NCBI RefSeq assembly: GCF_023078835.1
Contig: NZ_CP090898.1
Coordinates: 1,676,045 to 1,740,044 of the forward strand
Reading direction: 5' to 3'
Source: Synechococcus sp. NB0720_010
GTDB lineage: Bacteria > Cyanobacteriota > Cyanobacteriia > PCC-6307 > Cyanobiaceae
Length of the DNA stretch: 64,000 nucleotides
Below the pieces are notes generated by a model that did not search any database, was not told the DNA's origin, and worked only from the letters and a program-made list of their open reading frames with translations. Made by a program: the position numbers and the translations under genes. Below are positions 17,806 to 28,533 of the stretch, one piece after another (position 1 is the first letter of the stretch; every line of letters begins with the position of its first letter).

Positions 17806-17835
17806 GGAGGAGTCCTTCCGGGGGCTCCTCTTTTT
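17806..17835 (+). terminator. Hairpin/attenuator between urtA and urtB
   Basis: GAGGAG (17807-17812) pairs with CTCCTC (17825-17830) around a C/G-rich loop, followed by TTTTTC. It is 28 bases after the urtA stop and 36 bases before urtB. It most likely terminates part of the transcription and gives an excess of the binding protein over UrtB-E. Confidence 0.75.
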
Positions 17836-17870
17836 CTGCTTTCTCCCTTGCTGCCCCGCTTCGGATTTCC

Positions 17871-19025
17871 GTGCAATTGCTGTTTGAAAGCCTCTTCAAC
17901 GGAGTGGCCATCGGCTCGGTCTTGCTGATGGCCGCCCTTGGATTGGCGATTGTGTTCGGCTTGATGGGGGTGATCAACCTCGCCCATGGCGAGCTGATCA
18001 TGCTCGGCGCCTACACGACCTACGTCGTGCAGCTGATCTTCAAGCTGCCGGCCTTTGAGCCCGTCTACAACCTCTATGTCTTGGTGGCGATTCCGCTGGC
18101 CTTCGTGGTGAGCGGCGTTGTCGGAATCCTGCTGGAGCGCACGGTCATTCGCCGTCTCTACGGCAATCCCCTGGAGACCCTGCTGGCGACCTGGGGCGTG
18201 AGCCTGATCCTCCAGCAGTTTGTGCGCAGTGTTCCGCTGGCGACGGCTGCTGGAGTGGTTCTCGCCTTGGTGGTGGGCTTCAGCTTGCCGCTGCTCTTGC
18301 CGGCCCCCCTGCTCGAAGGCCCGCGGGCGCGGCTGGTGCGTGCCGGCTGCTGGGCTACCTCGGCGCTTGCCGGGGTGCTGTTGGCCGGTGGACTGGCCTC
18401 CCAGATCTCGCGGATTGCCCGGGCGACCTCCCGCAACGTTGATGTGACTGCGCCCCAATGGATGCGCGGCGGCCTGGAGTGGGCCGATCTCACCCTGCCG
18501 GTGCCCCGATTGGTGATCATCGCGATGACGGTGGTTTCTGTTCTGGGCGTCACCCTGTTCCTCAACCGCAGCGTTTGGGGAACACGCATACGCGCGGTGA
18601 CCCAGAACCGCACGATGAGCGACTGCCTTGGCATTCCCACCGACACGGTCGATGTCCTGACCTTTGGCATCGGCTCTGGACTGGCGGGGATCGCTGGTGT
18701 GGCTGTCTCGTTGTTGGGTTCGGTTGGGCCGAACGTCGGTGGTTCTTACATCGTGGGCTGCTTCATGGTTGTGGTGCTGGGCGGCGTCGGCAACCTCTTT
18801 GGCGCCGTTCTGGCGTCCTTCGCGATTGGTTGGCTGACCGATCTGATCGGCGCCGGCCGTCTGCTCAGCCTCTGGCCGGCCATGCCGTCGCCGCTGGCAG
18901 CCACGGTGAAGTTTTTTGCGACCACGAGCATGGCCCAGGTGATGGTCTTCGCCCTGATCGTGCTCTTCCTGCAATTCCGTCCCGCGGGCTTGTTCCCGCA
19001 GAAGGGACGCATGGTGGAGGCCTGA
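17871..19025 (+). CDS. urtB: Urea ABC transporter, permease UrtB
   Basis: This is a branched-chain-amino-acid-type permease subunit (LivH-like) with about eight membrane segments. The N-terminus FESLFNGVAIGSVLLMAALG and the GLAIVFGLMGVINLAHGELI signature are diagnostic. The 384 residues fit UrtB of cyanobacteria, which is larger than LivH because of an insert near residues 115-205. It starts at GTG 17871. It forms the membrane channel with UrtC, whose gene starts four bases after the urtB stop. Confidence 0.96.
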   Translation: MQLLFESLFNGVAIGSVLLMAALGLAIVFGLMGVINLAHGELIMLGAYTTYVVQLIFKLPAFEPVYNLYVLVAIPLAFVVSGVVGILLERTVIRRLYGNPLETLLATWGVSLILQQFVRSVPLATAAGVVLALVVGFSLPLLLPAPLLEGPRARLVRAGCWATSALAGVLLAGGLASQISRIARATSRNVDVTAPQWMRGGLEWADLTLPVPRLVIIAMTVVSVLGVTLFLNRSVWGTRIRAVTQNRTMSDCLGIPTDTVDVLTFGIGSGLAGIAGVAVSLLGSVGPNVGGSYIVGCFMVVVLGGVGNLFGAVLASFAIGWLTDLIGAGRLLSLWPAMPSPLAATVKFFATTSMAQVMVFALIVLFLQFRPAGLFPQKGRMVEA

Positions 19026-19029
19026 ACCA

Positions 19030-20157
19030 ATGTTTGTACGCCTTCAACAGTCCCGCTGGCCAAAGCTGCTGCTTTGGGTGGTGATCATCGCTGCGATCGT
19101 CGCGGCTCCGGCGGTCCTTCCCGTCTTTCGACTCAACCTGCTGGGACGCTTTCTCTCCTTGGCGATCGTCGCCCTGGGCATCGATCTGATTTGGGGCTTC
19201 ACGGGGTTGCTCAGCCTTGGGCAGGGCATCTTCTTTGCCTTGGGGGGCTATGCGGCCGCCATGTATCTGCAGCTGAATAGTTCAGCGGGTTTCCCCAATG
19301 GGATTCCGGAGTTCTTCGGTCTCTACGGCGTGAAGCAACTCCCGGCGTTCTGGGTTCCGTTCCATTCGCCCCTGTTCACCCTTGTGGCGATCTGGCTCAT
19401 CCCCGCGGTGTTGGCCGCTGTTCTGGGGAACCTGGTTTTCCGCAACCGCATTAAAGGGGTCTACTTCTCGATCCTGACCCAGGCGGCCCTGCTGGTCTTT
19501 TTCAACTTCTTCAACGGCCAGCAGAAATTGATCAATGGCACCAACGGTCTCAAGACCGATGTGACCCAGCTGTTTGGTCAGATGGTGGGTTCACCAGAGA
19601 TGCAGCGCGGCTTCTTCTGGTTCACCGCCTTGATGGTGATTGCGGCCTGGGCCTTTGTGCGCTGGGTGGTTCGTGGCCGCTTTGGCGATGTGTTGATCGC
19701 CATTCGCGATGACGAGCCCCGGCTGCGCTTTGCGGGGTTCAACCCCACCTTGTTCAAGACGATCGTCTTCGCGATTGCCGGTGGTCTGGCCGGCATCGGC
19801 GGAGCGCTCTACACGGTGCAATCGGGCATCGTTTCGCCTCAGTACATGACCGTTCCCTTCTCGATCGAGATGGTGATTTGGGTCGCCGTTGGCGGACGGG
19901 GAACCTTGGTGGGGGCGATCTTGGGTGCCGTGGCGATCAACTACGCCAAGAGCCTCGTGAGTGAAGCCATGCCCCAGAGCTGGCTGTTCATCCAGGGCGG
20001 TCTGTTCATCCTTGTGGTCACCGCTCTGCCGGAGGGTGTGATCGGTTGGTGGCGTAGCGACGGCCCCCGCAACCTGCTCTCGCGCCTGGGCATCGCCCGG
20101 CGCATGGGGACCTACCCGCAACTGGAACTGGAAGGACAAGAGGAGGTTCAGCCATGA
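19030..20157 (+). CDS. urtC: Urea ABC transporter, permease UrtC
   Basis: This is the second permease subunit (LivM-like), 375 residues, with the conserved IDLIWGFTGLLSLGQGIFFA region and the cytosolic loop IAIRDDEPRLRFAGFNPTLF that contacts the ATPases. It starts at ATG 19030. Its 3' end overlaps the urtD start by four bases. It works with UrtB, UrtD and UrtE in the inner membrane. Confidence 0.96.
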   Translation: MFVRLQQSRWPKLLLWVVIIAAIVAAPAVLPVFRLNLLGRFLSLAIVALGIDLIWGFTGLLSLGQGIFFALGGYAAAMYLQLNSSAGFPNGIPEFFGLYGVKQLPAFWVPFHSPLFTLVAIWLIPAVLAAVLGNLVFRNRIKGVYFSILTQAALLVFFNFFNGQQKLINGTNGLKTDVTQLFGQMVGSPEMQRGFFWFTALMVIAAWAFVRWVVRGRFGDVLIAIRDDEPRLRFAGFNPTLFKTIVFAIAGGLAGIGGALYTVQSGIVSPQYMTVPFSIEMVIWVAVGGRGTLVGAILGAVAINYAKSLVSEAMPQSWLFIQGGLFILVVTALPEGVIGWWRSDGPRNLLSRLGIARRMGTYPQLELEGQEEVQP

Positions 20158-20909
20158 GTGCACCGTTGCTTGAGCTGAGCCAGATCACCGTCAGCTTTGA
20201 CGGCTTTCTGGCCCTGCGCGATCTAAATCTCAGCCTCCAGCCCGGGGAGCTGCGGGCGGTGATCGGCCCGAATGGGGCCGGCAAGACCACCTTCTTGGAT
20301 GTGATTACCGGCAAGACCGCTCCGACGGAGGGGGATGTGGTGTTCAAGGGCCGCTCCTTGGTGGGCCGCGCGGAGCACCGCATTGCCCGGTTGGGGATTG
20401 GTCGTAAGTTCCAAAGCCCGCGGGTGTTTGAGAAGCTCAGCGTTCAGGAGAATTTGGCCTTAGCGGTCAGCCGGCCGAAGCAGCCCTGGCCCCTGCTGTT
20501 TGGCGGTCTCGGTTCAGGGGAGCGCGATCGGGTTCAACACCTGATGGGCATCGTCAACCTGCAGAGCCGCGCCGATTGGCAGGCCGGAGCGCTCTCCCAT
20601 GGCCAGAAGCAATGGCTGGAGATCGCGATGCTGGTGGGACAGGACCCCGATCTGCTGCTGGTGGATGAACCGGTGGCGGGCCTGACCGATGAGGAGACCG
20701 ACCTGACGGCCGATTTGCTCAAGTCCCTCGCTGGTGATCACACCGTGCTGGTGATCGAGCACGACATGGAGTTCATCCGCCGCTTGGAGAGTCCCGTGAC
20801 GGTGCTGCACCAGGGCCACGTCCTCTGCGAGGGAACGATGGATCAGGTGCAGGACGATCCCCGGGTGATTGAGGTCTATCTCGGAACATCAGAGGAGGAA
20901 CACCCATGA
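20154..20909 (+). CDS. urtD: Urea ABC transporter, ATPase UrtD
   Basis: This ATP-binding subunit (LivG-like) has 251 residues. Walker A is GPNGAGKTTFLDVITGKTAP, Walker B is DLLLVDEPVAGLTDEE, and the signature is ALSHGQKQWLEIAMLVGQDP, where SHGQK replaces LSGGQ as is usual for UrtD/LivG proteins. The start overlaps urtC and the end overlaps urtE, each by four bases. Confidence 0.97.
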   Translation: MSAPLLELSQITVSFDGFLALRDLNLSLQPGELRAVIGPNGAGKTTFLDVITGKTAPTEGDVVFKGRSLVGRAEHRIARLGIGRKFQSPRVFEKLSVQENLALAVSRPKQPWPLLFGGLGSGERDRVQHLMGIVNLQSRADWQAGALSHGQKQWLEIAMLVGQDPDLLLVDEPVAGLTDEETDLTADLLKSLAGDHTVLVIEHDMEFIRRLESPVTVLHQGHVLCEGTMDQVQDDPRVIEVYLGTSEEEHP

Positions 20910-21616
20910 CCGCCCTGCTGGAGATCCGCGGGCTGAACACCTATTACGGCGAGAGCCACATCCTGCGCGATGTCGATCTCACCGTGAATGCCGGGGAGAT
21001 GGTCTGCCTGATTGGCCGCAATGGGGTGGGAAAAACCACCCTGCTGAAGTCGTTGATCGGTTTGCTGCGGGCCCGTCAGGGCACGATCGTGTTCAACGGT
21101 GCGGCCCTGGACCGCCAGGCTCCCCACCAACGGGCGCGCGCTGGTGTGGGCTACGTCCCCCAGGGGCGCGAGATCATTCCGCAGCTGACGGTTGAGGAGA
21201 ACCTGATGCTCGGCATGGAGGCCCTCCCCGGCGGATTGGCCCGCCACCGCCGCATTGATCCCTTCGTCTATGAGTTGTTCCCGATCCTGAGGGAGTTTTT
21301 ACCCCGCAAGGGCGGGGACCTGAGCGGCGGTCAACAGCAGCAGTTGGCGATTGCCCGTGCCCTGCTGGGTCAGCCCAAGCTCCTGCTGTTGGACGAGCCC
21401 ACCGAAGGGATTCAGCCCAACATCGTGCAGGACATTGAGTCCGCGGTGCGCCGGATCATTGCTGAGACCGGCATCGGTGTTCTGCTCGTCGAGCAGCACC
21501 TGCACTTCGTTCGCCAGGCCGATCGCTACTACGCGATGCAACGGGGGGGCATCGTGGCCAGCGGTCCCACCGGTGAGCTCAGTCAGGACGTAGTCAATCG
21601 CTTCCTCAGCGTCTGA
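20906..21616 (+). CDS. urtE: Urea ABC transporter, ATPase UrtE
   Basis: This is the second ATPase (LivF-like), 236 residues. Walker A is GRNGVGKTTLLKSLIGLLRA, the signature is DLSGGQQQQLAIARALLG, and Walker B is LLLLDEPTEGIQPNIVQDIE. The start overlaps urtD by four bases. It ends the urt operon. The convergent aminodeoxychorismate lyase gene stops two bases away, leaving no room for a separate terminator. Confidence 0.97.
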   Translation: MTALLEIRGLNTYYGESHILRDVDLTVNAGEMVCLIGRNGVGKTTLLKSLIGLLRARQGTIVFNGAALDRQAPHQRARAGVGYVPQGREIIPQLTVEENLMLGMEALPGGLARHRRIDPFVYELFPILREFLPRKGGDLSGGQQQQLAIARALLGQPKLLLLDEPTEGIQPNIVQDIESAVRRIIAETGIGVLLVEQHLHFVRQADRYYAMQRGGIVASGPTGELSQDVVNRFLSV

Positions 21617-21618
21617 GC

Positions 21619-22440
21619 TCAGTCCGCCAGAAGTGGATCAAAGAGCGCTCTGACCTCTTCCAAGCTGAGGGGAGTCAGAGCGGCTCCATCCACGCTGGTG
21701 ATGGGCCTGCAGCTGAGGCTGTTGATCAGCAGCCAACGGTCGCCGTCTTGGGGTGTGGCATCCAACTGCGATTCTGTGGCTAGGCCACGCTCAAGCAGTT
21801 GCCCCCGCATGACCCCGGGGAGACAGCCGCTGCTGAGCGCGGGCGTGAGCCATTGCCCTTGACGCTGCACCAGCAGGTTGGCGGCGGTCCCGCAGCAGAG
21901 TTCACCGCTGGTGCTCAGCAGTAGGGCGTCTTCGGCTCCGGCGCCGCGGGCCTCGCGGCGGGCTTGCACCGCCTGCCCGTAGGCAAAGGTCTTGCAATGG
22001 CTCAGGCGGCTGGAGCCATTGCGCCGCTCATGGCGACTGATGATGACCTGAACCGGCGCAAACGTCGGGGTGTGGGCGCTGAGCTGCAGCCAGAAGCGCG
22101 GATCCAGGGCGTTTGGGCGATCCAGACCGCGGCCACCGCTGCCGGCACTCCAGTTCAGCCGCAGGGCGCCCTGGCCTGCAGGCAGGTCGCAACGCGCAAT
22201 CGCTTCCTCCACCAGTGGTTGGACCACGGCCGTTTGGGGCGGTTCGGGCAGGCCCAGCAGCGCCGCACTACTGCGCCAGCGCTCAAGGTGGGGCTCCAGC
22301 AGACGGGCACGTCCGTCCAGCACCAGCACCGTTTCGAACAGGCCATCGGCGAGCAGCAGGCCGCGGTCATTCAGGGGGAGTTGCAGGGCGTTGGCTTCGC
22401 CCCAGCGCCCATCGCTCCAGACCAGGCTGTGGCCTGTCAT
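21619..22440 (-). CDS. pabC: Aminotransferase class IV, probable aminodeoxychorismate lyase
   Basis: This fold-IV PLP enzyme of 273 residues has the N-terminal motif NDRGLLLADGLFETVLVLDG and the PLP lysine in RLSHCKTFAYGQAVQARREA. Class IV covers branched-chain aminotransferases, D-amino acid transaminases and 4-amino-4-deoxychorismate lyase (PabC). The ATGA overlap with the upstream PabB-type gene points to PabC, which releases para-aminobenzoate for folate. The start is ATG 22440, not the longer frame from 22473. Confidence 0.82.
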   Translation of the reverse strand: MTGHSLVWSDGRWGEANALQLPLNDRGLLLADGLFETVLVLDGRARLLEPHLERWRSSAALLGLPEPPQTAVVQPLVEEAIARCDLPAGQGALRLNWSAGSGGRGLDRPNALDPRFWLQLSAHTPTFAPVQVIISRHERRNGSSRLSHCKTFAYGQAVQARREARGAGAEDALLLSTSGELCCGTAANLLVQRQGQWLTPALSSGCLPGVMRGQLLERGLATESQLDATPQDGDRWLLINSLSCRPITSVDGAALTPLSLEEVRALFDPLLAD

Positions 22441-23726
22441 GCCAGGGCCTCCAGCAGCGGGTTCAGCTTCCAACCCAGCTCCTCGGCTTCAGCTTTGGGA
22501 TCGGAGTCGGCCACGATGCCGCAGCCCGCATGGCAGCGCAGGGTGGTGCCGTGTTGCAGCACGGTGCGGATCAAGATGCTGCTGTCGAAGCTGCCATCCC
22601 AATCCCGCCGTAGCAAGGAGCCGCAGTAGGGCCCGCGGGCCACGGGCTCGAGTTCAGCGATGCGCTGGCAGGCCCGTAACTTGGGCGCCCCTGTGATCGA
22701 GCCCCCCGGCCAGCAGGCCTCGAGCAGGTCCACCCAGTCGGCTCCGGCTTTCAGTTGCCCGGTCACCACAGAGGTGAGGTGGTGGACCTGCGCGTAACTC
22801 TCCAGTCCGACCAGTTGCGGGACTTGGATCGAGCCGCTTTGGCAGACCCGACCCAGGTCGTTGCGCAGCAGGTCCACGATCATCACGTTCTCGGCGCGGT
22901 CTTTGCTGCTGCAGACCAAGTCCGCCGCCTGGTCGGCGTCCTGCTCCGGATCGGATCTCCGCGGCCGGGTGCCTTTGATCGGCCTGGTCTCCACCTGGCC
23001 GCTGGGGCTGACCTGCAGAAAGCGCTCCGGCGAGGCGGAGATCACCGCTTCTCCGGGGGCCACGACCAGGCCGGCGAAGGGGGCGGGGCAGCGCCGCCGC
23101 AGCCGCTCAAACAGCTGCAGCGGGTCGGCGGGAGCGGGCAGCTCAGTGGAGCAGCAGGCGGTGAGGTTGGCCTGAAAGATGTCTCCGCTGGCGATCCGTT
23201 CGCGGATCTGCTGGACCCCATCGCTGAACTGCTCTGGGCTGGTCTGCCACTGCCAGTCCGCAATGGCCGCCGCTGCTGCTGGGCCGGGGCTACTGGCTGC
23301 CAGTCCTGAGGCCCAGGTGGCCATGGCTTCGAGGCGCTCTGGATCGACCCCCTCCAGCCAGAGGGTGCGCTCCTGCAGGTCAAAGCGAAAGATGGGGTCG
23401 TGGCGCGCCATCCAGAGGGTCGCCATCGCATCGGGCTTCCAGTGCGCCGCGGGTTCCACCCAGGCCGCCGCCTCGTAGCTCAGCCAGCCGCACCAGTGCC
23501 CTTCCCCGAGCTCCCGCAAGGCCGCAAACGGATCGCGGCTTTCGCTTTCCCCGGGGAGGCCGCGGCAGACGATCTGCTCGAGCGGGTCGGCGGCCAGGCT
23601 GGCCCAGCGCCCCAAGTCGCTGCCGTCCCCATCCAGCCAGATCAGCCCCTCTGGTCCAAAACGGGCGGCGAGGTGGCGGGCTAGATCAGCGGGTTCGATC
23701 CAGGGCAGCGGCGCTCTGGCCATCAC
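22437..23726 (-). CDS. pabB: Para-aminobenzoate synthase component I family protein
   Basis: This chorismate-binding enzyme of 429 residues carries the C-terminal signatures IFQANLTACCSTELPAPADP, RPIKGTRPRRSDPEQDADQA and ENVMIVDLLRNDLGRVCQSG. PabB makes 4-amino-4-deoxychorismate from chorismate with an amidotransferase partner; TrpE is the alternative. The overlap with the PabC-type lyase favours PabB. The short N-terminal region is typical. It starts at GTG 23726 or ATG 23723, immediately after the queC stop, so all of these lie in one operon. Confidence 0.85.
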   Translation of the reverse strand: MMARAPLPWIEPADLARHLAARFGPEGLIWLDGDGSDLGRWASLAADPLEQIVCRGLPGESESRDPFAALRELGEGHWCGWLSYEAAAWVEPAAHWKPDAMATLWMARHDPIFRFDLQERTLWLEGVDPERLEAMATWASGLAASSPGPAAAAAIADWQWQTSPEQFSDGVQQIRERIASGDIFQANLTACCSTELPAPADPLQLFERLRRRCPAPFAGLVVAPGEAVISASPERFLQVSPSGQVETRPIKGTRPRRSDPEQDADQAADLVCSSKDRAENVMIVDLLRNDLGRVCQSGSIQVPQLVGLESYAQVHHLTSVVTGQLKAGADWVDLLEACWPGGSITGAPKLRACQRIAELEPVARGPYCGSLLRRDWDGSFDSSILIRTVLQHGTTLRCHAGCGIVADSDPKAEAEELGWKLNPLLEALA

Positions 23727-24419
23727 TCAGCGGCTCGCCAGATCGGGGCGCCCGGCCTCGATCAGGGCTGCATCACGAATGCGGCAGCTGTCGCAGACGC
23801 CGCAGGGCTGCTCGCCGCCGCTGTAGCAGCTCCAGGTTTGATCAATCGGGACCCCCAAGCGCAGAGCCTCTTCGACGATCTTGGTCTTGCTCCACTCCAC
23901 CAGGGGGGCCCAGAGCTGGGTGCCATGGCCCTCGCGGCCGGCTTTGCTGGCCAGGTCGGCCAGGGTCTGGAAGGCGCCGAGGTAATCCGGACGGCAGTCC
24001 GGGTAGCCGGAGTAGTCGACGGCATTGACCCCCAGGACCAGCCGCTCGGCCCCGCGCGCTTCCGCCAGGCTCAGGCCGATGGCGATGAAGACCGTGTTCC
24101 GCCCCGGGACATAGGTGCTGGGGATGACGCCCTCCTGCACCCCCTCGTTGGGCACATCCATGGCGGTGTCGGTCAGGGCGGAGCCGCCCCAGGCGGCCAG
24201 GTTGACGTGAATGCTCTGGTGCTCGGCGAGGCCCAGGGTCTGGGCGACGGCCGCGGCGGCCTGCAGCTCGCGCCGGTGGCGCTGGCCGTAGTCGAAGGAG
24301 AGGCCGATCACGCGGTAGCCCTCCGCTTGGGCGAGGGCGGCGGCGGTGGCGGAATCCAGCCCTCCGGAGAGCAGGGCGATCGCAGTGGGCAAGGTTTCGG
24401 TGGAGGGCACCGACTCCAT
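23727..24419 (-). CDS. queC: 7-cyano-7-deazaguanine synthase
   Basis: QueC converts 7-carboxy-7-deazaguanine to preQ0 in the queuosine pathway using ATP and ammonia. The PP-loop SGGLDS is at residues 18-23 and the Zn-binding cysteines are in [20 protein letters not shown]. The 230 residues from ATG 24419 fit the family. It follows queE by 14 bases on the same strand, so consecutive pathway steps are adjacent. Confidence 0.95.
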   Translation of the reverse strand: MESVPSTETLPTAIALLSGGLDSATAAALAQAEGYRVIGLSFDYGQRHRRELQAAAAVAQTLGLAEHQSIHVNLAAWGGSALTDTAMDVPNEGVQEGVIPSTYVPGRNTVFIAIGLSLAEARGAERLVLGVNAVDYSGYPDCRPDYLGAFQTLADLASKAGREGHGTQLWAPLVEWSKTKIVEEALRLGVPIDQTWSCYSGGEQPCGVCDSCRIRDAALIEAGRPDLASR

Positions 24420-24433
24420 GATGCCCACTCGCC

Positions 24434-26727
<2,294 letters not shown>

Positions 26728-26768
26728 TCAATGTACCGGCCTGATCTAGGGGCCCTCGCCGCGAAGAC

Positions 26769-27254
26769 CTATTGATCCAGCAGGCTGCGCAGCATCCAGG
26801 CGGTTTTTTCGTGGATCTGCAGCCGTTGGGTCAGCAGATCGGCCGTGGGCTCATCGCTGGCGGCATCGGCCAGGGGGAAGATGCTGCGGGCGGTGCGGGC
26901 CACGGACTCATGGCCGCTGACCAGCAGCCGAACCATCTCCAGGGCGGCGGGTTGCTGGGGGGCTTCCTGAATGGAGGCGAGCTTGGCCAGGCTGCTGCCG
27001 CCATGGGGGGCGACGACCCCGAGGGCGCGGATGCGTTCGGCGATGACGTCCAGGGCGGTCCAGAGCTCCGTGTACTGGTCCATGAACATCAAATGGAGCG
27101 TGTTGAACATCGGCCCCGTGACGTTCCAGTGGAACCCGTGGGTGTTGCCGTAGAGGACATAGGTGTCCGCCAGTAGGCGGCTGAGGCCCTGGGCGATCTC
27201 CTGGCGCTGGGCCTCGGGGATGCCGATGTCGATGCTGGGCATGGAATTGGCCAT
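26769..27254 (-). CDS. dpsA: Dps/ferritin-like DNA-protection protein
   Basis: The 161-residue protein is a Dps-family mini-ferritin that stores iron and protects DNA from oxidative damage. The ferroxidase region is visible as [20 protein letters not shown], followed by [20 protein letters not shown] and the second helix [20 protein letters not shown]. The C-terminus is helical ([15 protein letters not shown]). The start is ATG 27254; a later ATG at 27242 is possible. It stands alone between pyrG and the sigma factor gene. Confidence 0.94.
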   Translation of the reverse strand: MANSMPSIDIGIPEAQRQEIAQGLSRLLADTYVLYGNTHGFHWNVTGPMFNTLHLMFMDQYTELWTALDVIAERIRALGVVAPHGGSSLAKLASIQEAPQQPAALEMVRLLVSGHESVARTARSIFPLADAASDEPTADLLTQRLQIHEKTAWMLRSLLDQ

Positions 27255-27292
27255 CTCTCGGGCGCGCTGCTGCCCGATTGATAGCTGGATTT

Positions 27293-28441
27293 TCAGCCGC
27301 TGGGAGCGCTGTCTCCGTCGATGTTCAGCAAGTAGTCGTGCACCCGGCAGCGGCGCTGGGGTTGCCGCAGTTTGAGCAGGGCGCGGGTTTCGATCTGGCG
27401 GACGCGCTCACGGGAGAGGTGTAGGTCTTCGCCGATCTGGGAGAGGGTTTGCGGGGTGTCGTTCTCCAAGCCGAAGCGCAGGCGGATGACCTCGGCCTCG
27501 CGGCCGCTCAGCTCCTCGAGGAGGGCTTCGAGGTCGTCGTGGAGTTGGGTCTTGGTCAGGGCCTGCTCCGGGGTGGCGTGGCCGTCCTCCAGCAGATCCC
27601 CCAGCTCCGTGTCTTGGTCACGGCCCACCCGCGTGTCCAGGGAGACCGAGCGCGGCACCCGCATCAGGGTGAGGCGAATGACCTCTTCGCTGAGGCCCAG
27701 TTCCTTGGCGAGGTCGGCCACGGAAGCCAGGCGTCCGTGTTCGCTGGCGATCTGGCGCTGCGCTTTTTTGATCCGGTTGAGCTTCTCGGTGACGTGAACC
27801 GGCAGGCGGATCGTGCGGCTTTGGGTGGCGATGGCCCGGGTAATCCCCTGGCGGATCCACCAGTAGGCGTAGGTGCTGAAGCGGAAGCCGCGGGTGGGGT
27901 CGTACTTCTCCACCGCCCGCTCGAGGCCCAGGGTGCCCTCCTGCACGAGGTCCAGCAGCTCCATGCCCCGTTGCTGGTATTTCTTGGCGACGGCCACCAC
28001 CAGGCGCAGGTTGGCCTGGATCATCCGATCTCGGGCCCGGCGCCCCTGGTGGAGCGCCTGCTTGAGTTCGGCGATGCTCAGCTCCGAGAGGGTGGCCCAG
28101 GCTTCATGGCCTGCCTTGAGGGACTCTTTGAGCTCGGCGCCGCTGCGCTGCTGGTGTTCGGACCAGAGCTGAAGGCTGGGCCAGTGCCCCAGATGGGAGG
28201 CCAACTGTTGGCGGCTGTGCTCCAGCTCCTCCAGGACCTGGACTTCAGGCGATTGTTGGGCGAGTTTGCGGCGTTCCTGCAGCAGTCGTTCGCGACGCTG
28301 GACCAGCCGGGCCAGGGTGAGTTCCTCCTCATGGCTGAGCAGGTCAACGCGACCGATGTCCTGCAGATACAGGCGCACCAGGTCACTGCTGCCGCGCTTT
28401 TTGCCGGAATTTGCTGGTGGACGGGGAGGACCTTTGGCCAT
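27293..28441 (-). CDS. Group 2 RNA polymerase sigma factor (sigma-70 family)
   Basis: The 382-residue protein has region 1.2 ([20 protein letters not shown]), region 2 ([20 protein letters not shown] and [20 protein letters not shown]), region 3 and region 4.2 ([20 protein letters not shown]). It lacks the long acidic region 1.1 of the primary RpoD, so it is a group 2 sigma used in adaptation. A linker of about 80 residues between regions 1.2 and 2.1 (residues 50-130) is longer than in many cyanobacterial group 2 factors. A 14-base inverted repeat lies 34 bases upstream of the start. I do not assign an individual sig letter. Confidence 0.95.
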   Translation of the reverse strand: MAKGPPRPPANSGKKRGSSDLVRLYLQDIGRVDLLSHEEELTLARLVQRRERLLQERRKLAQQSPEVQVLEELEHSRQQLASHLGHWPSLQLWSEHQQRSGAELKESLKAGHEAWATLSELSIAELKQALHQGRRARDRMIQANLRLVVAVAKKYQQRGMELLDLVQEGTLGLERAVEKYDPTRGFRFSTYAYWWIRQGITRAIATQSRTIRLPVHVTEKLNRIKKAQRQIASEHGRLASVADLAKELGLSEEVIRLTLMRVPRSVSLDTRVGRDQDTELGDLLEDGHATPEQALTKTQLHDDLEALLEELSGREAEVIRLRFGLENDTPQTLSQIGEDLHLSRERVRQIETRALLKLRQPQRRCRVHDYLLNIDGDSAPSG

Positions 28442-28474
28442 AGGCCGATGGCGATTGCCACCATCAAGCTTCAG

Positions 28475-28488
28475 GTCTCAACTGAGAC
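28475..28488. promoter_or_regulatory. Inverted repeat upstream of the sigma factor gene
   Basis: GTCTCA (28475-28480) and TGAGAC (28483-28488) form a perfect six-base inverted repeat around AC, 34 bases upstream of the sigma factor start. The spacing would put it at or near the promoter. The repeat resembles an operator more than a terminator because no T-run follows. The binding protein is unknown. Confidence 0.4.
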
Positions 28489-28533
28489 AGTGCCCTAAAG
28501 CCTTTGTTTGTATTCGGGTTCTGCCGGGAAGGA

